DNA from: Morella rubra
Taxonomy: Eukaryota; Streptophyta; Magnoliopsida; Fagales; Myricaceae
Reading direction: 5' to 3'
Assembly: GCA_003952965.2 (NCBI GenBank)
Contig: CM025856.1
Location: 26,141,005-26,205,004, forward strand
Length of the DNA stretch: 64,000 nt
Below, one piece after another: positions 42,547-53,219 of the stretch. Under the pieces are notes generated by a model, which saw nothing but the letters and a program-made list of their open reading frames with translations, did no database searches and was not told the DNA's origin. Made by a program: the position numbers and the translations under genes. Positions within the stretch are counted from its first letter, which is position 1. Each line of letters starts with the position of its first letter.

Positions 42547-44622
42547 TTCTTAAGATCAAAGAGTCCAATAAAAGTTGCGCATTTCAGTGGACATCTCTCA
42601 CAAATACCTGAGAACACGTAACCCGGAGATGGACTTGCAGTCTGTAGGATTTGGACCATTTGGTTTGTTTTCCCATCACAGTCGTGACTTATGACGTGAG
42701 GAAACACACCGGTTCGAGATCACAACCGAGTTGGGTCGGAAAAGAGGGCCAAGTCAGCCCAACCCATACCCACTCTCGTCAGCGCCGTTGAATTGACCTC
42801 CAGTGGACGAGAGACACGATTCCCGAGTATCGTATATTTCAGTTACTCGCTCAGAGATGTTCGGTCGTTAAAAAATGGTAAGATTTTAAAGATTTTGCTA
42901 TAACGATGAATATTTAGGTAGATTGGAATTTTATAGATTTTTTGTGTAATAGTTGGTAAAAAAGTTTTAAAATATTTAATTTTTATTAGAGTTTGTAAAA
43001 AGGTATAAAGATAGATAATTTGATATAATTGTTTAATAAATAAGTATTGGAGTTTGGTGAAAAAGTATAGAAAAAAAATATTTATTATAATTTTTTTTAA
43101 AGGTATTAAAATTTATGTGAAAAATTGTTGGAGATTATGTAAAATGTATTAGTGTTTATATATAAATTTTTGAGATTTTAAATATTTTATAAATATTATT
43201 ATATTTTAAAATACGTTTCTAAAACGAACATTTACCTTTTAGTAACATTTTATGGATTTAGAAAAAAAAAAAAAAAACATCTTATGGATGTGGTAGAGAG
43301 ACCTGCAGTACAAGAGAGAAAGTGAGGTGAGTTTCTGCGTGGGTCAACCTCCGATGTCCATTCGTCTCAGATGAAATTAAGTATGCGTTACATATAGAAG
43401 AAAGGCACATGGTGACTGGGCCTTAGTGGAGGAAGGCTCTTGTGAGCTTTATTTTGAGTCTAACACCTCGTTTAAGTATGTTAGATCTCGTTTAAATGTA
43501 TGAAATTTTGTTTGTCAGGTGGGCCAGAAATTCCATACTCATCACTCCGATAATATAGATGAAGAAATAGATCATTTTCTTTTGTTAATTTCATGTGATC
43601 ATTGACTATATAAATAACCAAAACTGTTTGCTTTAATTTTAGAAAAAAAAAAATATGATAAGCTCTCTTAGGCTTCTTTGCGATTTGATTGTGTAAATTT
43701 AGGATCTGAATTCTAATAATTTTGAAGTTTGAGACTCTTATTCATTTTTCTACCAAATTAATTGAAATAAATTACTTCCTTGGCTCTTCAGTGCCATGTG
43801 TAAGAAGAAACTAAAAGAAGGAAGCAAAAATAACTGAAACAAAAAAGTACAATTAAAGGACCAATGAAAAACAAAAACAAAAGTAAGGGGGTTGGAGTAG
43901 CCGCCTGTTGTGCGCGAGGGGGAGGGGTGACTCCTTTCCTCTGCCCAGAGGAGTCCCTCTCCGATCTATAAAATTTTATGAGAGCTTAAATCCGAATCGC
44001 CAAAAAGCTCATGGGGTATCATAAAATTCTTCGTTAATGGGTGAACGCAGGAAGGTTCACATGCAAGAATCTCTATTTTCAGACTGAAACTTTACAACCG
44101 AAATCTTCACCCGTTGAAGACTAAGTTTCTATATGATAGGCGACTCCAATGTCTCAATTGGAAAAGAATTAACTAGGAAGGCCTTGATATTTCAGAAGGT
44201 AACTAAATACACGAGCAAGTGTTCATTGCTTTGTCTATTTGCCATCCCAATATGTGGGATGGATTTAGAGTAACTATTGTTTGCTAAGGAGAAAGCAAGA
44301 GTTAGCCCATCCATCCTGCTGAGTTTGTACTTAAATGGGTAATTTTTTTCTCACAAATTCAGCATTATAGGTTGCGCGATGCCTGCGCTTTACAGCACTA
44401 ACGGCTACAATATTTTGCCATCAGGTTACCAATAACACTGTCTGTCAAGCAGATGCATGGAGAAATCTTAAAAGAATTTCTGCAAAACTCCCGCCATTGT
44501 AGTGTCATTAAAGTACAATAACACCATGCCTCTCCAATTTTTTGGTATAAATGGAAAGATCATCGGCAACAATACTACACATGAAGCATCAAGCCCAAAG
44601 TCAATAACAGGGAGTTGCTAAC
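42547..44622. other. Spacer between ceramide kinase start and asparaginase end
   Basis: The first 300 bases should hold the ceramide kinase promoter and 5' UTR. An AT-rich inverted-repeat element is at 42857-43231, and an A run is at about 43262-43276. I see no gene in the remainder; the sequence next to 44622 is likely the asparaginase 3' UTR. Confidence 0.5.
42857..43231. mobile_element. AT-rich MITE-like element beside the ceramide kinase promoter
   Basis: ATGTTCGGTCGTTAAAA at 42857 is mirrored by AAACGAACAT ending at 43231, so the extreme ends are inverted copies of ATGTTCG. The interior is strongly AT-rich with repeated TTTTATTAGAGTTTG-like words and no coding frame. The ATGTTCG end is shared with the MITE at 33181 (CATGTTCG) and a stretch at 60699. 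Confidence 0.5.
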
Positions 44623-47600
44623 TTACGGCAGCACAGTAAGAACCTCCACATCGTCCATCTCTGGGCTTCTAACTGAGTATTGAAACGTCCACCCATGGCA
44701 AGCACCAGCATGCACCCCGTTCTTATTGACGGCAAATACAGCTCCCACAAAATCAGGAAACTTTCTCGCTATCCTTGATATTGCATCCTTAGCAGCAAGC
44801 TGAGGTTCCATTCCTAATCTCATACTCTCCACAACTTGATAACTGTTAACAAGATATGAGAATGTCTTAAGATACTAAAAACAGAAAAAATAATTAAATA
44901 AATTTGAGGCCAGAGACATCACAACCTAGCCATGAATGTACAAGGCAGAATAGCAGGCAACCGAGCATGCCTGACACATCACAACCTTGTCATAAATGAA
45001 GGCATATACCTTTCCAAAGGATCAGTGGGTGGAGGGTTTTGAATTTACCACATCCAACAAGCTTACCATGTTTAGTGAAACAAAGCGAGTCAATCCCAAT
45101 TGAGCCCAAAAACAAGCCCAAATTCCTACTCTATAAAGAGAGGCGGACGGCTCTAATCTCAGTAAGCCTCAAGTCAGGTAGACTTATTTATCACCCAACA
45201 TCAATTTTGATTCTCATCAAGGCTGGACAAATGACTTAAGAGTAAACCCATTTTGAAATATGAAATTGGAGTTGTTTACATTACCACGGAAGGAAGCGCA
45301 TCATAATGTCACCGTCTCCAGTTGCACCACATGCTCCAATTTCATCATCAGCATATGCTGAAGATCCTGCAATGGGTCCATCACCGACTCTGCAGTCAAG
45401 GAAGAATTTCATTCAGTGATTTTCTTAGAAAGGCTTATACAACAAACCTTCAATTTCTTCCTTGCAAGGAATGAACTTAGCGACACCGTAAAAAATTACA
45501 TGGTTCTAAAACTTTTAAAACGTTATAAAGCCACACCTAACTGAAGAGCACCTGAGGTACCACATACCATTGGTTTTTGTTTCCTTTCTGAACCAGACCA
45601 GTACCTAACAAACTCATTTTCACCAGTCATGTGGCCAGTTTTTCAGTTATAATAGGAAATTAACAGAGCTTGTGCCCAATAAGAAATTAAAGAACGACTA
45701 GGCATTATCACATGATGCTGTGCTGAGTGTTCAAGACTAACAAACAAGACTCATAAATGTCAAAGGACATTTGATGTTACCAAGTACTGACAACAAAACA
45801 TAATTTAACATATTGATAGTTATTTCAGGCTTTACAGTAAAATTACAGAAGTATCAACAGAATTACTGGTTCAATGGCTATGACATTGTATAATCAAATC
45901 ACTTCTGATAGTTAGGAGGCCTCATGCTAACCTTACCTGCCAGGGATCTTAAACATTGCTCCATTAGTTGATGTACCTACGGCGATGTGCCCCATCTATG
46001 CAGGAAAAGAGAATTTCAGTTGAGTATAATGAATATAATCAATGGCTCTGCTGTTATCATCAACTTACTTTATCAACAACAGCAACTGCTATAGTGTCAT
46101 GGTTGTGAAGACCAATGAGAGATGATCTTGATTCAGTAGTTTCCATCTGCTTGGCTTTGAAACATGTCCCTTCGGTTAGGTCAAGAGATTCCCGTGGATG
46201 AAATGGCCCACAACTATTGACGGGTACAACTTTTTTCCAAAAATTTGGTTGGCAGCTGTCTTCCTTCCATTTGCTCCACTTTGCCATAGACTCAGCTGAA
46301 CTCAGGTTTGTGGGTCCTGGGAGACCCATTGATATAGCAAATGCCGAAGCCTGCTCTCCAACAAGCAAAGTGTGTTTAGTATGCTGCATTACTAATCTTG
46401 CAGCTCTGATGCCATCCTTCACATATCTCATAGCAGCAACAGCTCCAACCTCCATTGTCACCTATGTGAGTCCTTAGCAGACACATGATGGTCATTTTCA
46501 ATGTGCACTGAGAAACATGATACAATCAAGAAAACAATGATGGATGGAGGAAACATAAAAAATGTGAATGGTGGTTACCCCATCCATGACAAGAGCGTCA
46601 ATGGTAGTTTCCCCATTCTCATCTGGACTTCCACCAGGCCCAACTGTTCAGAGTTAAATAATATGAGTACCATGGTTGGTTAAACATATTTATCCGCTAT
46701 GTTCAACAGTGACAGCCAAAAAAAGCCAGAAACAATACTATGTTGTCCACCATTAGTCGTTCCTTTTAACTATCATCTCCAAGCACATCTACCGCTGTAA
46801 TATAACAAATTGTGTGCTATTTCCTTGGTCTAGAATGTGGCAACTCATATACGCAATCATCAAAAGAACAATAAATTGCTTTACCCTGTTTTTTCTCTGT
46901 GGCCGGAAAAATCAGGAGATTCACAAATTGGTCTTACACTACAGCGACAGCCCAATCAAGCACAAGCAGAACTAAAACCACGTCCCATTATATGAGTCAC
47001 ACATTGAGCAGTCTAGTCAGAAAATCGCTTTTATTTCCAATAGTGTCTCATATAACAAAATCAAGATTCAAGTTCCCACCTGTCCCATCACACCTCAGTT
47101 CCTCGCAAGCCGAACAACCCTCCACGACAGCGTCCACCGCCGAAAACCCCCTATCAGCAGCCCTCCAAGCAGCCCTAACAGCATCTAAGAAGGGCCATGT
47201 GCTCACAACCAAAGGGTATTGATCTGAATCCACAGCTTCATGTACACCCACCTGATGAGCAGTGAACAAAGAGAAAAAATTAGTTCTGAGGAACTTGAAT
47301 TAAAAGCGGATGCCGTTACAGAACTAGGAATTAGAATTTCTTGGATCGAAAGTGCAGGAGAACGAAAGACGTGGCACACTTTTAAATATTCAACCAGAAG
47401 AATTCTACACTCAACTAATGGCCCCGATTGGAATTTTCATAAGATCAAAATAGTCGTTTTTCTTTCTGGTTTTCATTTCCTTTGCAACCAAACAATGTTG
47501 AATCAGGGAAAGCGGAAAAAACATAGGACCAGTTGGGTTGCCGAAGAAACCTAGAAAAAGGAGACGGCGATTTCATTTGGGTCAGGGCAGAATTGGGTGT

Positions 47601-47768
47601 TCAACAATTCCAAGTTTTATGTTATTTTGCACCATATTTTTTCTTCTACCAAACAGAGCGGAATTGCAAAAAGCAACTAGAAGACTAACTTCGTAATCGT
47701 CCTAAAATTACCAGATGAAGAAACGTGACGAGAAAGATGTAAAGCGACAGTAGGTTCTTGGGAGCCAT
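44623..47768 (-). CDS. Isoaspartyl peptidase/L-asparaginase (N-terminal-nucleophile, AGA-like)
   Basis: Seven exons on the minus strand: 47768-47712, 47251-47080, 46643-46579, 46461-46069, 45995-45937, 45389-45285, 44842-44623, in frame to 356 residues. The start ATG gives a signal peptide ([19 protein letters not shown]), so the product should be secretory or vacuolar. The family's autocleavage site is Asp-Thr in [13 protein letters not shown] (nucleophile Thr221); cleavage would yield alpha and beta chains. Substrate-pocket motifs [20 protein letters not shown] and [17 protein letters not shown] are intact. It would hydrolyse L-asparagine, isoaspartyl dipeptides or glycosylasparagine; the exact substrate cannot be read from sequence. 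Its Arabidopsis relative, At5g61540 from memory, lies directly next to the RhoGAP gene; here two genes stand between. Confidence 0.95.
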
Positions 47769-47890
47769 TCATGGAGAGGAAGACAGAAGCTGCTGGTTCA
47801 ACTTGGGAGGAAGTGTTTTTGGGCATTGACTTGCGGATAAGAAGCACGGTCTTTGCCTGTATGTTAAAAAATAAATAAATACAAAAGTAT

Positions 47891-48004
47891 AAAAGTATAA
47901 AATTAGTCTTATAATTTTACAATAATATAAAAATCAGCCTATGATTTTAGTAAAAGTATAAAATTAGTCTTATAATTTTACAATAATATAAAAATCAGCC
48001 TATG
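47891..48004. repeat. Tandem duplication, period 61 bp
   Basis: The segment 47891-47943 recurs exactly at 47952-48004 (53 identical bases, beginning AAAAGTATAAAATTAGTCTT). The eight bases between copies complete a 61-bp period. Confidence 0.9.
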
Positions 48005-48683
48005 AAAAAAGTATACCAATAACAGCCTATGACCAATAACAAACAAAAGTAAGATCAGATAAATTAATTTTAATTTTTCGTTATTACGAGGATTAATTTA
48101 ATTTTTGTTTATATCATAAGAATTAATTTTGCATATATCTTAAAAAAAAGAAGAAGGAAAAATACAATTTTTTACCTATCAACTACCGTAATTTTTGTTG
48201 GTTCGAAAGTGAAACTCTCTCTCACCTCCGACACCATGTGCTTTTAACTTTCTCCCTTTTATTAGTTTTGGAGGCGCTTAGATTCACATAATTTTTTATG
48301 TAGGGAAAAAAAATTACCATAATTTTTGCATTTTTTTACTCTAAACTAGAATATTATTGTCAATTCATTAAAAGTAATTGTCGGAAATAGAATAAAAAGT
48401 GCCCAACTCCAACATTAGTAGTTGGATGATATAATATGTCAAAGTGGATAGTTCAGGTGTAAAGTGTTCAGCATTAGTGGTTGAAGGGTGCAATATGTTA
48501 AAATTAGTAATTTATGGTGCAATATATTAAAAACTTAATAGTTGATGAGTGAAAAATATATTTATCCCAAAATAGAAATTGAAAAAAATTGAGAGACTTG
48601 CTCATAATATATGACACTAAATTAAGTACTGGACGCGTAATGCCAGCAAATTACTCTGCAACTTGGCTTAGAAACAAAAAAAA

Positions 48684-48943
48684 AATTACATATTATCCTA
48701 AACTACCACCTTATTTACAATTTACACCCAAATTATCACTTAAAAGTCTCTCAAACTATCATTTCTTTACAATTTACTCTTAAGTGAAAATCTAATTGTT
48801 AAAAAACTATGCTACCCGGCATAACCTCAATTATTAAATAGGTAAATTGTAAAGAAATGGCAGTTTGGGAGGGTTAGTTGCTAAAAATTGATAGTTCACA
48901 GACAAATTGCAAACGAGATCGGTAGTTTAGAGTGGAAAATTTT
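48684..48943. mobile_element. MITE-like element with two nested inverted-repeat pairs
   Basis: Outer arms: 48684-48724 (CCTAAACTACCACC, TTACAATTTAC) against the reversed 48901-48943 (CTCTAAACTACCGATC, TTGCAATTTG). Inner arms: 48749-48778 against the reversed 48840-48870, sharing an exact CATTTCTTTACAATTTAC. The single-stranded sequence could fold into a long hairpin. No coding frame is present. Confidence 0.7.
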
Positions 48944-49876
48944 TTTAAAAAAATTATGTGCAAAGGTCACCATATGGGATAAGCAAAAGAGTTTAGGTGA
49001 TATTTAAAGTAGCTAGAATATCATATCACATATATTAACATTAAGGTTGTGTTTGTTTCGGCGTAAAACATGTTTAGAAAAAAAGTTTTCATACTTTCAT
49101 TTGTTTGGGAGGAGCCAGAATCGCAAGTTCGCAAGTCAAAATATGTTCTGTAGTCAATGGATTCTCAACTTCTTAACCGGAGTGTATGTCATTCTCTTCT
49201 TGGAAGTTGATTTATAAGGGGGTGTTTGTGTTTTCCATCCAAACATCACATAAATGAGTTAAATACACTTTTCGTTAGTCATCTGATTATTAGAGTTTTG
49301 ACACTTTACACTTTAAATTATCAATTTCATTACATGTCGTTCCTTAATTACCAATCGTTTATATTTTACATCTCCAACAGTTAATTTTGACGAAAATCAC
49401 TATTTTAATTCAATGAAATGACGATTTTATTCTCATAATTTTTAGAATTTATTATATACAAAATATAATTATAAAAAATTATAAAATAAAAATTTCAAAT
49501 ATGGAGGTGGTACTAATTAGTTTTTAACTTGACAGAAAGGGCTCTATTGGCAGGTTAATAATGTACTTGGAATACTTTGCAACGAAAAATTAGCCTAGAG
49601 ATCAGTTTGGAATTTCCAAATAGCGTTGGATGGAGCAATTAAGTCAAAATTTAAACAAACTAGCCTTTACTTTTTGAACAAAATTTTAAACGGTGAAAGC
49701 CTACTTTTCTTGGCCTGCAAGACACTTCTGGAATCATATATATGATTGATTACCAAAGAGCTTCTCAGTTCGCGTTCCAGTCAATCGATCAATAGCTTCA
49801 CCCTGAAACTTCAAACACCTAAAACCGCGTTCCTTTATGCGAATAGATACTGTAGCAGATCTGCTGGTGTTTTGCT

Positions 49877-51034
49877 ATGGAGTTCAGTGAGGAAATAATA
49901 TTGTATATCTTCTCATGGTTACCAGCAAAGAGTATATGCAGGTTCAAAACTGTCTGCAAATCGTTCTTCGAATTCTCAGCGGAAACCTTCTTTGCTTTTA
50001 AGCAAACTCGAAACTTGCAGTTGAAGGACGACTCATTGTTCTTCATTCAGCCTGACTCTTGCCGAAGGTACAGTGACAGATTGGAATTGCACGCGCTGCC
50101 TGGTGAGGAGCTCTCCTCGGGGGTTCCCTACAGGTCTCTCCAATTCTTGATGAACACTTCCAGGATTCTCGCATCAAGCAATGGTTTGGTTCTCTGTCGC
50201 AATACGAGAACGGGATTTTCGGACTTATTCCTTTGTAATCCCGCGACACAAACTTGGCTCTCGATTCCAACAGCAGAAAGCCTACAAATTGCGGATGTAG
50301 TTTTTGAATGCAACAATGATGAGCTTGATTCCATGTTATGCCCTGATGATTACATATTAATGGCCATTGAGGGGCCAAAAGATTGGTTGCCATATCGCGG
50401 TTGCAAAGTCTACTCATCAAAAGAAGGCATATGGAGAGAAAAGGAGAACATCTATATTGGTGGGAGGAATATCCGCTTTGAGATGCCTGTTTTTCACTAT
50501 GGTGTAATCTATTTTATTTCAGATTGTTTTCCTTATGTAAGAAAGACGAGTTTGTATTACAGGCCATATATAGTTGCATGGGATGTCAGGAATGGTGTAT
50601 CAAGAATGCTACGCGTGCCCAAGGAAGCAAGGAGGGGTTCAGATGACCAAAGCTGCATTATGGGTATCTTTAAATGGGGGACTGTCACGAGTTCTTTCAA
50701 ATCTATATGTTTGATTAGATTGAGGAAGTCGAAGTTCACCGCATGGGTTTTAACTGATTATTATCAATGTTTGTGGAGTAGGATTCTGAAAATTCGGGTG
50801 AGAGCAATGGGGCTGAGAGAGCAGAATCCTATTGTTGCAGGGTTCACGGTCTTGAATGGAGATTCTTTGGTTTTTGCGACGGAAGAGAAGGTCTATCGGT
50901 ATTGTTTGGAGGGCGAAGAATGCTGCAGAATTGAAGAAGTTTGCCTCAATTCATGTGGAAGAAATGTGTGTTTCCATTCATATTCTAATACTCTGCGTCC
51001 GTGTGGAAAAAACGCTCTGCCTTTCCCAACCTAG
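49877..51034 (+). CDS. F-box protein, intronless
   Basis: A single open frame of 385 residues from ATG 49877 to TAG 51032-51034. The N terminus is a clear F-box (about residues 3-45: FSEEIILYIFSWLPAKSICR, then VCKSFFEF). It is followed by the segment typical of plant F-box proteins (LASSNGLVLCRN, FLCNPATQTWLSIP). The rest looks like a degenerate F-box-associated beta-propeller. It should serve as the substrate receptor of an SCF ubiquitin ligase through SKP1/ASK binding; the target is unknown. There is no signal peptide or membrane segment. Plant F-box genes of this type are a large, fast-changing family, so orthology cannot be set here. It lies between asparaginase and DUO1 and is transcribed towards DUO1. 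Confidence 0.93.
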   Translation: MEFSEEIILYIFSWLPAKSICRFKTVCKSFFEFSAETFFAFKQTRNLQLKDDSLFFIQPDSCRRYSDRLELHALPGEELSSGVPYRSLQFLMNTSRILASSNGLVLCRNTRTGFSDLFLCNPATQTWLSIPTAESLQIADVVFECNNDELDSMLCPDDYILMAIEGPKDWLPYRGCKVYSSKEGIWREKENIYIGGRNIRFEMPVFHYGVIYFISDCFPYVRKTSLYYRPYIVAWDVRNGVSRMLRVPKEARRGSDDQSCIMGIFKWGTVTSSFKSICLIRLRKSKFTAWVLTDYYQCLWSRILKIRVRAMGLREQNPIVAGFTVLNGDSLVFATEEKVYRYCLEGEECCRIEEVCLNSCGRNVCFHSYSNTLRPCGKNALPFPT

Positions 51035-53219
51035 ACAGCTCTCCACTTGTTTCATGAGTTTGAGTTATGTATTTTCAATTTAAACTTCAAAATTTCTTTG
51101 TATTTTCTTCGTATAACTTTCTAGTAAAATATATAAACATGGATTGAAACTGTGGTTCGCATTCAAATTCACTCTGTTCACTCGGGACAAAGCCTTTTTT
51201 TTTTTTTTTTTGCATGTTTACCAGTTCTATCAAGCTCTGCTTCTGATGGGATACTCTGGAGGTGTTTATTTGTCAAAATTTTGAGGAATATTCTTAAAAT
51301 TTTGAGAATCTTTACTTTATTGAGATTTATTGGAGTTTGTGAAAGGTGAAGTGTGTATGTGTAAAAGTTAAAAAATTTAGAGTGTGTTTGTTTTGCTAGA
51401 AATTTTCATGCCCCAAAATATTGGGAAAGCAAACGGTACTAGAGTTTCTGCATTTTCGTCCTGTGTTGTAGACTGCCTCCAGTGAAGAAGTACTGCAGTA
51501 ATAAAGTACAAGAAGAAGAGAAGTAAAGAATTGTCATCAAGGACTTCTAAATTTGATTTTTGTACTGCTAAAAATCCAATATGATATGTTCATCCTACTT
51601 CGATTGCAGTTTAAGCTCCATATCGGGCAGATTAAACTCTGTAATCAAGTGGGTTCCTCAGTATATTACTGTGATATCACTATCAGCAGCCAGCAGGAGA
51701 AGACTCACTCCCACTGCATAGCTCAACCACTTGCATTTAGATATTGCGTCTAGCCAGCTAGAAGCTTCACAGGCGCGCAGTGCATGCAGCAGTGGAACAA
51801 AGATATGGGACGGCAAATCCACTATTCCGCTTCTAGGAGCTGGCATCATGCATTCATTAATGATTAATCATCCACAGTGGAAAGAGAACACGTTTCTGCG
51901 TAGAGAAATATTTAGTGTCTCTCTTGAGTTTTTTTTAGGTTCTTTTAGAAAGAATCCAACAATTTAAGATTAATTTTAGAAATGAACCCTACACACTCAG
52001 AAATCTTTAACAGTTAGATTCATTCCCAGAAAAGAAAGGCACAAAATATTTCTCTTCTGCATAATAGTTTATCTTCGATAATCCTGCAGAGGCTTTCTGT
52101 TGGGTCCTGCGGATTGGCCTACAGAAAATGTGCTCTGGAGGTGGCCAATCCACTAGAGTGCTGGTACTAAGTGCCAAAAATAAAAAAAGAGAAAGGTGCA
52201 AACATCAGCGATCAGATCCTAATTAATATATCAACCACTGACAGTACCTTTCTCCTAATTATGGAACTTAAGAAATAAAGACTCTGTTGTTGGATAGTAT
52301 TAATTAGGTATCAGTGAAACAGAACTTCATTATAATTTCAATGTCGAAAAAAGCATGATTTTTTTTTTGTTATATTTCACTATTGATCAAAACATCCTTT
52401 ACAATTTTTTTGACCGGATATGTATTGTATCGTGCAATTTGAAGAAAAATAGACTTGATAGACGGAGTTTCACCATTTAATTCTACCTATATTTGACTAT
52501 AAAGTTTTGATTAGCATTATAACTATTTTTCTCTAAATTACACCTCGCAATTCGAGCGGAAATCATTTTCTGACTTTTTACAACATCTGTCAAAATCTTT
52601 CCATACGAATAAAACATGAATTTTTTCCGGTTGAAATCATTAAGATAATGGTTATGTTTTGTTTAATAGCTTCATATGTTAACATGACACGGAAAAACAA
52701 AGGGGAAAAAAGAAAAGAAGAAACAAGAAGGATTGAGAGCTGAGTCATTGGAAAATTTAGTACTTGGGCTATTTGCAATTCTCACGACAGAACGAGGATG
52801 TATCTGTAATTGGAGTCACCGAATTCGAATGAGAAGAACAGGCGGGGTTATGGATGCTCCCACTAACCGTCAAAACCGTCACTTATCGAGAGTGGTGGCA
52901 AAGGTTAGGTGCTTCTCATGTATATTGCAAGTGCCAACAATGTTCTGCCACGTCATAAAAGTTGCCTGGAATAATTGTCCCACTTTCTCGGAGTAAGTTC
53001 TATGATCAATTTTTACCGGCGTGATCAAATTGCGTGAATTATCGATGGTAGTAAATAGTTCTTCGTGCTGATGTGGTAAGGCAAGTGCATCGTACCTCCT
53101 TGAAGCTGAATGCACAGGATCGAAAAAGACAGGTTTGAAATTCCCCTGCCGTAATTTCATTTCCGGGAAAGAGATATGGGTTGTGAACAAAAGTGAAGAA
53201 AAACAAAAGGAATTCAGGG
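51035..53219. other. Spacer and promoter region upstream of DUO1
   Basis: No gene is visible. It includes the F-box 3' UTR, a T run at 51196-51211, and an AT-rich stretch (51260-51420) with GTTTATTTGTCAAAATTTT-like words resembling the ends of the short MITE family. The final kilobase should hold the DUO1 promoter and 5' UTR. Confidence 0.5.

Larger units (their letters stand above)
47769..49876. other. Repeat-rich spacer between asparaginase and F-box gene
   Basis: No gene is visible. The interval is very AT-rich and made largely of repeats: a 61-bp tandem duplication (47891-48004), a nested inverted-repeat element (48684-48943), and tracts with similar short words (CAATATGTTAAAA, AATTTACA) between 48400 and 49450. 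The last hundred bases before 49877 should contain the F-box gene promoter. Confidence 0.5.

Noticed and set aside
42708..42735. GGTTCGAGATC, similar to a tRNA B box
   Set aside because: Does not fit the B-box consensus downstream, and no tRNA stem pairs upstream.
49819..50420. Minus-strand frames over the F-box gene
   Set aside because: Shadows of a strongly supported intronless gene in other frames.
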